A stretch of 64,000 bases of DNA, taken from the NCBI GenBank assembly GCA_043228905.1, contig JBHGNT010000002.1:21080001-21144000 (forward strand), in the 5' to 3' direction. The notes beneath the pieces are model-generated. The model was not told the origin of the DNA. It did not search any database and saw only the letters and a program-made list of their open reading frames with translations. This DNA is from Azolla caroliniana. Its lineage: Eukaryota > Polypodiophyta. Both the position numbers and the translations under genes were made by a program. Numbering within the stretch: position 1 is the first letter of the stretch; each line of letters begins with the position of its first letter. Positions 1 through 10,402 of this stretch are shown here, in pieces.

Positions 1-274
1 ATCATATTTTAGTCTATGTAGCTAGAATTCAATGCAATGCATTAAAATGCAAGAGTATTTTTTTAATGGAAATTTTTAAAAAATTCCAAGACTTACAGGA
101 ATCTGATGCATTATATCCAATTCTAGATGTATAGATTAAAATTCGACATGTTGCATCAAATCTAGATGGAATGAATCAGATTTCTGTACGACATCAAAGG
201 CTTACTATGAGAATCTTTAAGACATTTTTTAGATTCTAATGATTTTGGTAGAAAGCTTCTCTCACATAATCTAA

Positions 275-645
275 TCTTGTAAATGGAAAGTACATAATGA
301 AATATCATAACCAAAAAGTGAGGAGGAAAGATGCATCAAGCACATCTACTCTTACATTGGATAATGTTTATATATTAGTGTATGACTTATCTTTGACCAA
401 AACAAGTTATCTGTGACAGACCACAATGAAGATACTAAAAGAGGATCTGGAATGTGGCTTCAGACACAACACAAAGACAAAGAAGAAGCATGGCTCATAA
501 ACTCGATGAGGTTGGATTGCAATTGGATCAACACAATGCATTAGTTGCCATTGATGATGAGGATGAGACCTCATAAACTCATACTAGTTCATCTAATGGG
601 TATGAAGATGATGACATAAACTTGAAAAATGATTGTCCTGATACG
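275..645 (+). pseudogene. Decayed C-terminal part of the unknown element protein seen at 14765-15340
   Basis: Reading the plus strand gives a recognisable but broken version of the tail of the minus-strand ORF at 14765-15340. It includes the run STSTLTLDN and the following LVYD and SLTKT motifs, then stops and frame changes. An acidic stretch near 547-572 (DDEDET in the intact copy) is also present. The order protein tail, spacer, terminal motif (861-935) matches the layout at 14765 to 14476. I do not know the function. It is an old copy of the same element family. Confidence 0.7.
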
Positions 646-860
646 TTAACGATAAATATTGTATTGCACATCAAGATTTGGATTCAGAATTTCTATAAAT
701 ATTGGGGTTAGTCATTTTGGACATTCATTTGTAAGTTTGGCATGTCCATTATTTAGGCATTTTTTTGAACACCTAAATTTCTGTACATGTTAAAAATCAA
801 TATATTTTTGGGTCATTTTTAAAATTCCTTTACGCATGCAACACCCCTTATTGTGAATCA

Positions 861-935
861 CCCTAATTTGTGTCATTTTTTGATGGACAGTTCTCAAAAT
901 GGGACATATTACCTGTTTCAAATGTCCTGGTGTTA
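861..935 (+). repeat. Terminal motif of an unknown transposable element family, copy T1
   Basis: The stretch ends with GACATATTACCTG, TTTCAAATG and CCTGGTGTT. A similar ending is found, reverse-complemented, at 14476-14580 and on the plus strand at 38075-38128. In all three places it lies downstream of a coding remnant in the same orientation. Here it abuts gypsy reverse transcriptase codons at about 935, so this is probably an element boundary. No target-site duplication could be identified. Confidence 0.6.
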
Positions 936-1783
936 AATGCTTCTGCAAACTCATTGATACTTAGACCAATCCTAGCATTGCGGATCGTAACTTTATTCAC
1001 TGGTTGAAGATCTTGTATAAACCTTAAGGTTCCATTCTTCTTTGGTACCGTGAACCAGTTATTCGAGTAAGGGGCATTTGATGGCTCCAGAATTCCCATC
1101 TCAACCTTCTCTTTCAAGAGCTTGATTAATTTTGGAATGTTCGCTCTTGGGACTGGTATTGGCTTCAGGTTCCACGACACATGTGGTATTGTGAATACCA
1201 TAATCGGTTTTATCATCCTTGGATTGGTGCATCCTATTTCATTTGGATGGAATGCAAATGCTTTCCCATGTCTTTTGAGCATTTCCCAAAATGCGACTTC
1301 CTCTTCTAGCAACAAAAAATCATCTTTCTCGGCACGAAACTTTTCTCTTGTCTCTTTACTGAAGGCATGTCTGATTCCTCTCGGATCCCATAGGCTTGGA
1401 TCTTGTGCAACTTCATTCATCCTTTGACAACTATCCTCAAATAGTAAAATAGCAACATGCTTTACTTTCTTGTCCACTGTTTTGTATTTCGTATTAGCTT
1501 CGACATTCTCTGCCATGATACTTTGATTATACTCGTCAATGGCGACATACATCTCGATGGAGTTTATCTGAATTGATCGCTAGCTACGAGGGCCCAAGTT
1601 CACGAAATTCTCCATTCCTCCAATGGTGTTGTTAAATGAGGCTTCCTCCATAACCCATTCGATGCTTTCATCACTTTCCAATATTTGTTCTTCTCGTAAA
1701 GCTTCCTTGAAGCTTTGCATCGGAGACTTCTCTTCTTTGTCAAACGTGTTGATTTTGCACACTCCATTAGGGGCTACGTACAA
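863..1783 (-). pseudogene. Gypsy A linker and N-terminal reverse transcriptase fragment
   Basis: Two adjacent reading frames (1783-1580 and 1552-863) cover the region between protease and RT. The second ends with a typical RT entry: LEPSNAPYSNNWF, VPKKNGTLRFI, QDLQPVNKVTI. The matching region in gypsy E is 56122-56640. After the residues NEFAEAF the frame runs into the foreign terminal motif at 935-861, so the catalytic aspartates are absent. The fragment cannot make an active enzyme. A near-identical copy sits at 62622-63542. Confidence 0.85.
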
Positions 1784-2363
1784 CCCTCCTTTTGCAAATT
1801 CGAACTTTTCTTTCTTCTTGGGGCATACACTTCTTTGGACTATTCACACTCCGCTTGCAACCTGAAGCATCTTCTCCGAGACTATCCCGATTCCTTTCAT
1901 GATTGGCACGTATAGTCAAGAACTGTACGGCCTTCTTCCCATCAAGACTCCTTATTCGAGAAAATGCCGCACCATTATCGAATACTTTGGTTTCCATACG
2001 GGATGATATTATGTAGAATTTCCCAAGAATGATAGGATGGGATGTTGAATCTTGAACAAAAAAATGTTGATCTATCTCGACGTTGCCAATCATCATGGGG
2101 ATATTAGGACATGCACCATAGAGGTCTTCGGTAGATTTCGTTGCCGCATGGATCTTCCACCCATGATTCGTATTTATGGGCCATCTTCCCTTTTTGTAGA
2201 CCTCAGTCGATATAAGGTTGATCTTGTACCCATGGTCTATTAAAGCTACGACTGTATCTTTTCTCTCTCCCAACTTTACTAACATCTCCGTCGTCGCTCG
2301 TGCCCAATGAGGCCGAGTATAATGGTTGTCCACCATATCATTATTGACTTCATCCCCTGCCAT
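1767..2363 (-). pseudogene. Gypsy A aspartic protease region with DHG motif
   Basis: The frame encodes a retropepsin-like region of about 198 residues. The active-site position reads VVALIDHGYKINL, where DSG or DTG is usual. The C-terminal strand HPIILGKFYIISS matches the ILG motif of retroviral-type proteases, followed by METKVFDNG. Both protease copies in gypsy E (53369 and 55556 regions) also have DHG. The change therefore belongs to the family and is not a chance mutation here. The protein would cleave the Gag-Pol precursor if active. Confidence 0.75.
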
Positions 2364-2365
2364 CG

Positions 2366-2830
2366 TTATGGATTTTTCTTTTGCTTCTTATGGCTTCTCT
2401 TCTTCCCCATCTGACTTTCGCCTTTTTCTCCTTCAAGGTCCACGATCGTACCATGAAATTCCTTCTTCCTAATGCCAAACAATTCCCTCAAGGACAAGGT
2501 CACATGGCTATCAAGAACACGGTCCTTGAGAATTTTCTTCAAATTGGTCATTTGTGCTATGTCCGACCATAGGTTATAGGTAGGCATAGTTCTTGTCTTC
2601 CGAGCGAGGTCTTCGACGTCAACCCTCATGAGCCGAACCATTTCTTCGACTCGTTTGCTCGACTCCCCTTTCCGGCTTGAGTCTCCATCCTTCGTTCGTA
2701 AAGCTCGACTTGCCTCTGCATCTTCTTTCTTTTCTGTGCTCCTTGTTTCATGTCTTTTTGATGGGTTTTCTTGCTCTTCTATTCTTTTTCTCTTTTCATC
2801 CACGAGCACCTCGTGCTTGTGACACATCAC
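2366..2830 (-). pseudogene. Gypsy A charged gag-pol linker
   Basis: The 154-codon frame is very rich in Lys, Glu and Arg. It contains LSLRELFGIRKKEFH, which aligns with LTLRELLGIAKKEFH in gypsy E at 55315-55360. It lies between the zinc knuckle and the protease. It is probably a disordered spacer of the polyprotein; no catalytic motif is visible. A neighbouring part of this linker is deleted in the first block of gypsy E. Confidence 0.6.
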
Positions 2831-3028
2831 TTCTGCAAGTATGGTGTTGTCATCTAATGGATCCGACCATCCAGTTATCTTTGCACACTTTGGTCCACAA
2901 GCTCTACATCGTCTGAAGTAACTTTGCCCTTTTTCTTACACTCTAGAACAGAAGACCAAAACTTTCCCAACTCTTATTCCGGTCAATGCAGCATAGTGCA
3001 TCGCATCCACATGAGTCGCGTCGGCATC

Positions 3029-3622
3029 TTACGTAACTTTCTTCATTCCCCCTCTTCCGAAATTCACCCTCAAGGGTCTTCTGGTTTCATTCGAGCAGAT
3101 CATGTTGCCATCCATGTATAGGATATTTTGTCGAAAGGCCTCTCGAAGGGTCGAACAGACCCTTCTCATGTGGTCCATGTTGTCGCACCACACACATCTA
3201 AAGGGTTCTTTTCCTTTCGGGCCTCGACGATTCATGTTCGCTAGTGTGACTGTCTCGAACTTCTTCTCTCCAATTCTTCAATGATGTCATCATCAATCTT
3301 CTTTTCATCTGGGTTGCTTTGTTTGGGCGACTCAGTCACCTTTGGTTATCTCCGTTCCCCCCCCCCCCCCCCTCAATCCTGCCAAGTCAGTGTCATGAAC
3401 CCATTGACGACGCTTGTCGAGCCTGTTGCATGCTCACTTCACTGCAATCCAGTCTGCCACAAGCCCCTTCTCTTGGGTATCATCTTCGAGGAGAGTCTAG
3501 AATTCTCGTCTATCCTTCATATCCACAGCTTTCAAGAAGTAAAAAGTCTTGTCCTCCTCAAGCAGCACTTCGTTCGTGGCGGGGAGATGATTAAACATCT
3601 GGTCAAACTCGTCGTATAACCT
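3029..3622 (-). pseudogene. Gypsy A gag, C-terminal part with CCHC zinc knuckle
   Basis: Bases 3235-3029 encode a retroviral-type zinc knuckle, CVWCDNMDHMRRVC (C-x2-C-x4-H-x4-C), expected to bind RNA in the particle. Upstream, 3622-3250 encodes gag sequence matching gypsy E 52690-53040 (for example KAVDMKDRREF and GLVADWIAVK), with in-frame stops and a poly-G run (poly-C on the plus strand at 3357-3372). The gag is cut at 3622 by the nested LTR element and resumes at 6673. Confidence 0.8.
3357..3372. repeat. Homopolymer of 16 C
   Basis: An uninterrupted run of 16 C lies in the gypsy A gag remnant. It encodes part of a poly-Gly stretch on the minus strand. Runs of this length are unstable and are also prone to sequencing length error. 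Confidence 0.9.
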
Positions 3623-4119
3623 TGTTATCCATGGGACAAAAAGATAAATTAGTTAAATATAATACGACGGTAGGTAAGGTTAGTAGGTGAGGAAGGTAGA
3701 GTTTAGGAAAACGCCGAGCTTCGAGCCTCACAGTCAGTCGACGGCTCGGCTTTGTATGAACAAAAAGTATATAAACCGAGGTCTGCGTACCTCGGCAAGG
3801 GGGGCTACCTAGATCATTCTGAGCGAGGGTAATATCATAGGAGCAAGCTCTGTACATATTGTTTCCAGTTGAGGTGGAGTATTGTAATCGCTGTAAGCTT
3901 TATCATGAAATATAAGTTTCGTCTTTTCTAAACTTCTATTTGTGTATTCTCCCCGTACTCGTAAATCGGGCTACGTTCATACTTAACGGGTTGTAGCTCG
4001 TGTACGATCCGTGTTCTCCATTTTTTCCCCCGTGTAGAAGAAGCTTCCACGTAACACGATCCCTTGACATCGATAGCTTGTGGGCTCATCGAAGGTGTTT
4101 TCCAAAGGAACGGATAACA
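3623..4119 (+). repeat. 5' LTR of the LARD-like element
   Basis: The 497-base repeat starts TGTTATCC and ends GGATAACA. A TATA-like TATATAAAC lies at about 3768-3776, which would place transcription start in the middle of the LTR. It matches 6179-6672 with scattered substitutions. The primer-binding site after 4119 is not one I recognise. Confidence 0.85.
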
Positions 4120-4256
4120 ACCCTCCAAAGGTGTTCTCCACCAAGGAAACAAAGGGAGAAGATTTTGGCGCTCTAATGGGTGAAATCAAACCTCACGAGG
4201 ATCAAGCCTTACAAAAGATAGGACGGAAGAAGCAAGCATAGAATGCTTCGCTCCTC

Positions 4257-6113
4257 ATGGAACTACCAGATCTGAACATGGCCTTAGTTGAGGCATATCG
4301 CAATCTACACCACACTACTCAGGCAGCCAAGGACATGGCCTGACATATCAAAACGGTCCATCAGCAAGCCAAACGGGCTACTGAGCTATGGCAAGCTGCC
4401 GAGGAGAAACTTGCGACATTCAAGCAGCAACAACCGCCCTTAAGCCTCCTTGCGCAGAGTGACGTTGTCTCACCAGCCACTCTTCCGAACCTGAGCCCGA
4501 GTGCTGAAGGTACCACCCACCCCAGGGTAGCCACGGTCGAGGCCAGCACAATGAAGGACTCGGTACAGACAAGTGAACCATTGTCACGAGCAGATATGAG
4601 CCTGCACCCCCAAACCAGCCAAGCCTCCACGCAAACGCCACCACCCTCCGTTGTCATGGAACGATCTACACAGATAGACAGGGAGCCCTCGCCCCAAATC
4701 CAGCAAGCGGCAACCTAGACAGGGCCTCCTCTCCAGGACTACCAGGAGGAGCTTCAGGCCCAGATCGCTCTGGCCGAGTTGGCAGAACAGAACCACAATA
4801 ACATTCTTGGCCAGCTAAGGGAACAAGCCACAAGCCGCGAAGCGAACCTCAAGCGACTGCTTGCTGAAAGGTCGGGCGCGCTTGAAGTATGAGAATGAGA
4901 GGTGATGACCCTTCAGGTCTCTATCATTGAGGCCAAAGAATGTTTCCTCAAAGAAGCCGAGTGGAATAGCCAACGGGAACAAGAGCTCTTGGAGAACAAC
5001 CAAGAATTACGACGTCATCAAAGAGCCTTACAAGACATGGCCAACGAACATATGCAAAAATGGAGGATTTCGGAAGAGCAAAGGGAAAAAATTTCCGATG
5101 CCTATCACCAGTTGCAAACCGAGCACCTCGCCGCTAAAGAACAACATCGGGATGCTTGGCGACAGGACATGGACGAAATTGTAGCTCAGATCACCACACG
5201 CTATGAGCAGACAATCACGCTCATCACCGAGAAAGCAAAGGATAATCAAGCTACTTTAGCTACTTTAGCACTCCTCATCTGCAAAAGCTAAGTAAAAGCC
5301 AGCATGGAAGGCAATGGAAGTTCACCACGGTAGCATCAACATGGATGATACTAAAATCAAGATCCTAATCAACAAGTATCGCCAACAATTCACCATGAAG
5401 ATCAAAGAAATGCTTGACCATGTCTGGCAGGGGTGGTCAACCCAAGCCGCGGACCTACACATACTACGCGCGGATGCCGAGAACCGACGGAAGGAGGGCC
5501 GAGGTTTTTACAAGATGGATGACACCAGCATCCAGACCCTCCGCGAGGACTTAACGGAGGAATATCATGCCTTAGCAGCTTCCCACACCGCGGCCATGGA
5601 GCAACTCTTAGAGGAATTCAACGACGATCTAATGGTGTTTCGCTTAGAAGCCAAAGCGTACAAGGAGGAATGACTCGATACAGTGATTAACAGAGCTCCC
5701 ACAACCACCGAGCAAGGACCCGAGTCAACCACCACGGCAGTTAGACCGGAGAAACCTGCCCCTACAGACCTCGACATCCCACCCGAGCCACAGACTATAA
5801 CCCCGACCCTGCCTTAATCGGTGCCAACAGAGGAGGGCACAAACGACGACACCGTCATCCCCAATTCGGCAACACAACCTCCATCACAACCTCCAAAGCG
5901 TACAAGGAGGAATGACTCGATACAGTGATTAACAGAGCTCCCACAACCACCGAGCAAGGACCCGAGTCAACCACCACGGCAGTTAGACCGGAGAAACCTG
6001 CCCCTACAGACCTCGACATCCCACCCGAGCCACAGACTATAACCCCACCTGCCGAGCAGCCAGACCAACCCCACGCCCCCGAGGATATCCTCGGCATATT
6101 GGAAGAGTTATAA
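4257..6113 (+). pseudogene. Gag-like coiled-coil protein of the LARD element, broken
   Basis: An ATG at 4257 opens a frame that is interrupted by several stops. It continues in the same frame at 4902-5291, shifts frame for 5314-5673 and ends at 6113. The translation is rich in Glu, Gln, Lys and Ala (for example REQELLENNQELRRHQ), as expected for a long coiled coil. A Pro/Thr-rich tail follows. I recognise no capsid domain, zinc knuckle or enzyme motif. It may be the structural protein of the element family. The frame damage shows this copy is dead. Confidence 0.6.
5651..6046 (+). repeat. Internal direct repeat of about 154 bases in the LARD element
   Basis: 5651-5804 is repeated at 5893-6046, offset 242 bases, with very few differences. 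It encodes the Pro/Thr-rich segment of the coiled-coil protein. The second copy ends cleanly in the C-terminal tail, so the duplication lengthened the protein. Confidence 0.9.
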
Positions 6114-6178
6114 AACCAACCTATAAGCCCTCGTAGGAACGGGCAATTTTTGTAATTTGTGTTGTTTTGCCAAATCCT

Positions 6179-6672
6179 TGTCCATGTGACAAAAGGATAA
6201 ATTAGTTAAATATAATACGCCGGTAGGTAAGGTTAGTAGGTGAGGAAGGTAGAGTTTAAGAAAACGCCGAGCTTCAAGCCTCACAGTCAGCCGACGGCTC
6301 GGCTCTGTATGAACAAAAAGTATATAAACCGAGGTCTGCGTACCTCGGCAGGGGGGGATACCTAGATCATTCTGAGGGAGGGTAATATCATAGGAGCAAG
6401 CTTTGTACGTACTATTTCCGGATGAGGCCGATTATTGTAATCGTTCTAAGCTTTATCATGAAATATAAGTTTCGTCTTTTCTAAACTTCTATCTGTGTAT
6501 TCTCCCCGTACTCGTAAATCGGGCTACGTTCATACTTAACAGGTTGTGGCCTATGTACGATCCGTGTTCTGCTTTTTTTCCCCCGTGTAGAAGAAGCTTC
6601 CACGTAACACGGTCCCTTGACACCGATAGCTTGTGAGCTCATCAAAGATGTTTTCCAAAGGAACGGATAACA
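6179..6672 (+). repeat. 3' LTR of the LARD-like element
   Basis: The 494-base copy of 3623-4119 starts TGTCCATG and ends GGATAACA, with the same TATATAAAC box near 6320. Substitutions relative to the 5' LTR indicate an insertion that is not very recent. No clear polypurine tract is visible just upstream. Confidence 0.85.
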
Positions 6673-6881
6673 ACCCTCAAGGCGCTCATCTTCTTATTTT
6701 TCTTCTTTATCCACTTCATAAAGAAATGTCGAGTCATTCTCGACAAATCTTCCGTCGTGAACTCTACTAATATTTCTTTCTCGAACTCGTACCATGTTGT
6801 CTTCCCTTCTTGAAGCTCGATGACCCGCCTTTGCACGTTGTTGGCGACAACTCTCTTGAAACTTGAGATTTGACGTTGTCA
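6673..6881 (-). pseudogene. Gypsy A gag, N-terminal part
   Basis: The minus-strand frame reads ERVVANNVQRRVIELQ, then TTWYEFEKEILVEF and SRMTRHFFMKWI. These align with gypsy E gag at about 52440-52640 (TTWAEFENLVLAEY, SRMTRHTLMIWI). It is the upstream continuation of 3622-3029, separated only by the nested LTR element. The true gag start is lost at the junction with 6882. Confidence 0.75.
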
Positions 6882-7339
6882 TGTTGTTATGTGTGCGCGT
6901 AGGAAACTAAGGCAGAACTGTAGCGGCCCTGAACCGAGGAGTGAGCGAAAGAAGAGGGAGAAGAGAAGAGAAACGATGGAATGGCAAAAACCGGGGAAAT
7001 GCAACTCAAGAAGAACCAATTACTACAAGTAAGTGATTACAACCCTGTTGAGATTAGAACCGGCGTGCTGGCGATCAATCAAACACACTCACACACACAC
7101 ACCTAGGGATACACAATGGGGCCCTGCCGAAAGCACATGGGCTTCCCACGCAAGCGGACGCAAAAAACACCCCGTCCTCCGAAATGCCCATTTTTATAGG
7201 CCGCTGAGCGTGGGCTGTTACATCCTAGTTACATCACCTTTTATTCTCTGTCCCTTCAGATAGAGATACGCCTTGATTTGCTAATCCTATTAATATGTTT
7301 ATATTTACATCACGCTGACCTATTCTTAAATAAGGTACA
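6882..7339 (-). repeat. Probable solo LTR of an unidentified element
   Basis: On the minus strand the block starts TGTACCTTATTTAAG and ends ATAACAACA. It contains a TATA-like CCTATAAAAATGGG in the middle and a short (CA)n run at 7083-7103. It separates gypsy A gag from copia B. No target-site duplication was found, so it may mark a rearranged junction and not a clean solo LTR. Confidence 0.45.
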
Positions 7340-8660
7340 TTAACTTAAATTGGGCCGGCTCGGACTTCGTTCTCGAAGGTTCGTCTTCATTCTTTCCAAA
7401 GTCGGATTTGCTCCGATCCGACTCGTCTCTACCGGTGGCGTATTCCGGTGTGAACCGTCTCCTCGGTTCCTTGTGTGAGGAGAGCACGATAGACTCTCGA
7501 CTACTCACTGGCTCATCATCGGACTGGTCATTTTGACTCAGTCGCTCATCCGGCCAACTTAGCTGGAATGAGATCGGACACTCATCTAGAATACCAAATC
7601 CATCTTCATTCGGATCGTTTCGGGCTCATTGGCCTCGTCCTCCGGAATCGGGTCGGAGTCGTATATCAGAGTTTGTTAAGAGTATCATGATGCCAACTCA
7701 TCAAATTCGACATCTCGGCTCACTCAAACTTGTTTTGTTTTGGGGTTATAGCTCTTATAACCCTTTTGCTCATGTGAGTAGCCGACAAGGATGCACTTCT
7801 CCGAGTTCGGGTCCAGCTTTCTCCGCTTCTCATCCGACACATGCATTAATGCAATGCTACCAAATATCTTAAGATGCCTTAAATTCAGCTTCCGCCTGAA
7901 ATACAGCTCGTGTGCTGACACCTTATCCCCGATCCGGTTTTGGATGTAGACAGCCGCTTCGGCCCAGTAGAACTTGGGCATGCTCTTCTCTTCCAACATT
8001 GCCCGTGTTGCCTCCACAATTGACCAGTTCTTCCTTTCGGCCACACCATTTTGTTCTGGTGTGTATCGACAGCTGAATTCCCTCCGAATTCCTTTCTGCT
8101 GCAGATAATTGTTGAATTGGCCGAAAAAATATTCTTTTCCGCCATTCGACCGCAAGCACTTGATTGTCCTCTCTGTTTTCCGTTGTACAAGATTTTGCAA
8201 GTTCCAGAAATAATCGAAAACTTTGTTTTTCCTTTCAATTAGGTAGACCCATGTGTGTCAGCTGTAGTCGTTGATGAAGGAGACAAAATATCTGCTTCCG
8301 CCAAGACTAACGTTCTGTGTTAGTCCTGATACATCTGAATGTATTAGATCGAGCTTGTTACGGCTTCGGTTTCTTTCAGTGGGGAATGGAAGTTCGTGTT
8401 GCTTCCCGAGCTGATAGACTTTACAAATTTGGGCCTTCCAGCCACTAAATTTTGGCAATCCGAAAACAACATGTTTCGATTGTAGGTCTTGAAGCCTCTG
8501 ATAGATGACGTGGCTGATCCACTTGTGCCACATGTGGATATCCGTTTCGACCTTACGTGCTTTTTCGAACATGGCGATGACAAAGCAACTCCTGTACCTG
8601 CACTCTTGCAAAATTATTCAGCCTTCTTCCTAGATGAAGCACCCAAGGTGCATAAACCGC
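7340..8660 (-). pseudogene. Copia B integrase remnant
   Basis: The frame 8611-8258 carries a pre-integrase region (MWHKWISHVIYQRLQDLQ) and the first catalytic segment (LDLIHSDVSG, RYFVSFINDYS). 8200-7724 continues with RSNGGKEY, where SDNGGE is usual, so the second catalytic Asp is missing. The Glu segment NGVAERKN is present. A charged tail (7508-7326) leads towards RT but the sequence ends at 7340. Confidence 0.8.
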
Positions 8661-8869
8661 ACTTGTATCCCCTGGTCAACGATCTGCCCGACCAACACCA
8701 GGTTCTTTGTGATTGTCGAAACATTTAATACTTTCATTTGCTTTCCCTTTTTTCCGACATGCCTTAAAGGGACTTCTCCGACATGCACAATGGGGTGAGG
8801 AGTGTCGTTTTCGGTTCCTAAACTCCCGGTTGCTCCAGCTTTTCCGAAAATATGAACCACTGTTCACGG

Positions 8870-9848
8870 CTCGTCATGTGGTTTGATGCTCTTAAGTCAA
8901 CGTACCACACTTCTCCCGATCCAGAAGGGGTCTTCTTCATTGAGTTCGCCTTGTGCTTCATCACAAAGGCTGGCCCTTTTTCGGTCTTACCGGTTCCTGA
9001 TCCTTCTGATGCTTCTGCGTAGTGCGAGCTTTGTCAGTTCCCTTGTCCGATCTTGCCGTATCCAGATTTATCTCAATCGGAGTGCTTTTTCTAGCACTCG
9101 CTTTCCCGGTGGCGTTTCTTGCCACAGTAGTAGCATTCCGTGCCAGTTTTCCCTTGCCGGTTTCTGCGACGCTTTAACTCCCGCCGCTTGTGGCGGGTTT
9201 GGAACTGCTATCGACACTATCTTTGTGCCTTGGGTTCCGCTCTTGTCGGCCGCCTGCATTGCATGCCGACCACCTCATTCTCCATGCCCATAGGCCCAAT
9301 CCACCTCTATGTAAAACATCTAGTTGTCCGAATGAGTGGTCCTTGACACACTCGCATGGTTTCCTTTGAATTGCCATGTGGATTTACCCCTACCGTTGTG
9401 CTAGACCACCTAGCCAGATCTCATCCTCATCCAATGTCACGTTGTTAGAACTGAGCGCGTCGTAGATCTCCTTAGTCTTGGTGGTGTAGTCGGTGACCGA
9501 CATGTCCTATTGTCAAATACTGTTGAGCTCTTGCCGGAGCTGCAACTTCCGCGCCGTGGTACTTGTGATGAAAATCTTCTGGAGATTTTCCCAGGACTCC
9601 TTCTATGACTTTGCATCTTTGATGTAGCCTAGCATCTGGTCGTGCACATAGGATGCGAGGCAATACAACACTCGGCTCGCTCCTTGCTCCCATACCGGGA
9701 AGTTCTTGTGTGCCGAATTCGGTGTTTCTACATTTGCTCCTTCCATGTAGCTCCAGTATCCGTTGTCCAGGAGGTACTGATGCATTTTATACGACCAGGA
9801 TGCATAGTTGCTCCGGTCGAGCTTTTCTGTTGGAAGGAAGCTTGCCAT
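8870..9848 (-). pseudogene. Copia B gag and protease remnant
   Basis: The frame begins at 9848 with MASFLPTEKLDRSNYASW, a typical copia gag start (UBN2-like), and is broken by stops near 9600 and 9500. A zinc knuckle CYYCGKKRHRESEC is encoded near 9130-9090. The protease motif reads VWYVDLRASNHMTS near 8900, where WxxDSGAS is expected, so the catalytic SG is lost. The element could not process its own polyprotein. Confidence 0.75.
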
Positions 9849-9954
9849 GCTTCATGTCCATACCTTCTCTTTTCGGTCTGTTCTTTTACCAATCGTTAGG
9901 TTTTTTCTTTAGAAAAAATAACTTTTCTTTGCAACAGAGGTTCTGAACCCTCAC

Positions 9955-9966
9955 GCTTTGATACCA
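9955..9966 (-). other. Primer-binding site of copia B
   Basis: On the minus strand the bases directly after the LTR read TGGTATCAAAGC, complementary to the 3' end of plant initiator methionine tRNA as in many copia elements. This fixes the LTR end and the direction of the element. Confidence 0.85.
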
Positions 9967-10402
9967 TGTAAAAGTTTATATGAGGAAGCTTTGACAAACC
10001 GGTTTATTTGAATAGCAACAGATAACAGACACAAGGTGTAATGGAAGCTTCAATCATAGAGATATAGAGTGGGAGAGAGAATGAGAGAACAAAGCAACAT
10101 AAACTCAATTCATAATAATAATGCTCTGTATGTATAGTGTGCTCAATGAGCGCTTTTACACACATTCTTAAAAGGACTCATAGATGTGCTTAAAAGTACT
10201 TCAATGCTCATACGAGCGACTCACACATACTCCTAAAAGTATGCCTATGTACTAGCCTAGATTCGTAGGCCTCTAACGTCCTACTAGTTCCAATCCGATT
10301 CAACTCCTGGTTCTGGATACCATCTAGACATCGATCTGGTTCTTCGTTCCGGCTCTAGCTTGTTCAACCGATTTGGATCCGGTTGAGCTTGTCCACTCAA
10401 CA
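9967..10402 (-). repeat. 5' LTR of copia B
   Basis: The 436-base LTR starts TGTTGAGTGGACAAGC and ends ACTTTTACA on the minus strand. It is followed at once by the primer-binding site. It has no partner in the window. Confidence 0.8.

Larger units (their letters stand above)
1..2241. repeat. Left copy of a long repeat found again at 61741-64000
   Basis: Bases 2-2241 match 61741-64000 almost base for base. One 18-base block near 61952-61970 is missing here (around position 218), and there are a few substitutions, for example near 1447 and 1739. The match runs through two unrelated things in a row, a decayed element (1-935) and a truncated gypsy element (936 onward). It is therefore a duplicated composite segment rather than two separate insertions. 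It reaches both window edges, so its true length is unknown. Confidence 0.92.
3623..6672 (+). mobile_element. Non-autonomous LTR retrotransposon (LARD-like) nested in gypsy A
   Basis: Two direct LTRs (3623-4119 and 6179-6672) begin with TG and end with CA. The 5' LTR has terminal inverted repeats TGTTATCC and GGATAACA. The flanking five bases are AACCT on the left and ACCCT on the right, a one-mismatch target-site duplication. Gypsy A gag is continuous once the element is removed. The interior encodes a coiled-coil, proline/threonine-rich protein but no protease, RT, RNase H or integrase. It must therefore have moved with enzymes from another element. Confidence 0.85.
936..6881 (-). mobile_element. 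Ty3/gypsy element A, truncated and split by a nested element
   Basis: On the minus strand the order is gag start (6881-6673), gag with zinc knuckle (3622-3029), linker (2830-2366), protease (2363-1767), then the start of reverse transcriptase (1552-936). The RT core, RNase H, integrase and both LTRs are missing. The RT is cut at about 935 and the gag 5' end at about 6882. Bases 3623-6672 are a later insertion. The proteins belong to the same family as those at 52238-59116, so the two elements can be compared domain by domain. Confidence 0.88.
7340..10402 (-). mobile_element. Ty1/copia element B, truncated
   Basis: The minus strand carries one LTR (10402-9967), a primer-binding site, gag, a protease remnant and integrase, and stops at 7340. 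RT, RNase H, polypurine tract and the second LTR are missing. The domain order gag-protease-integrase is that of Ty1/copia. The LTR end at 10402 lies directly against copia C sequence, which suggests insertion into that element. Confidence 0.85.

Noticed and set aside
4361-4796. Minus-strand ORFs rich in Gly, Trp and Val
   Set aside because: They are shadows of the plus-strand coiled-coil frame of the LARD element.
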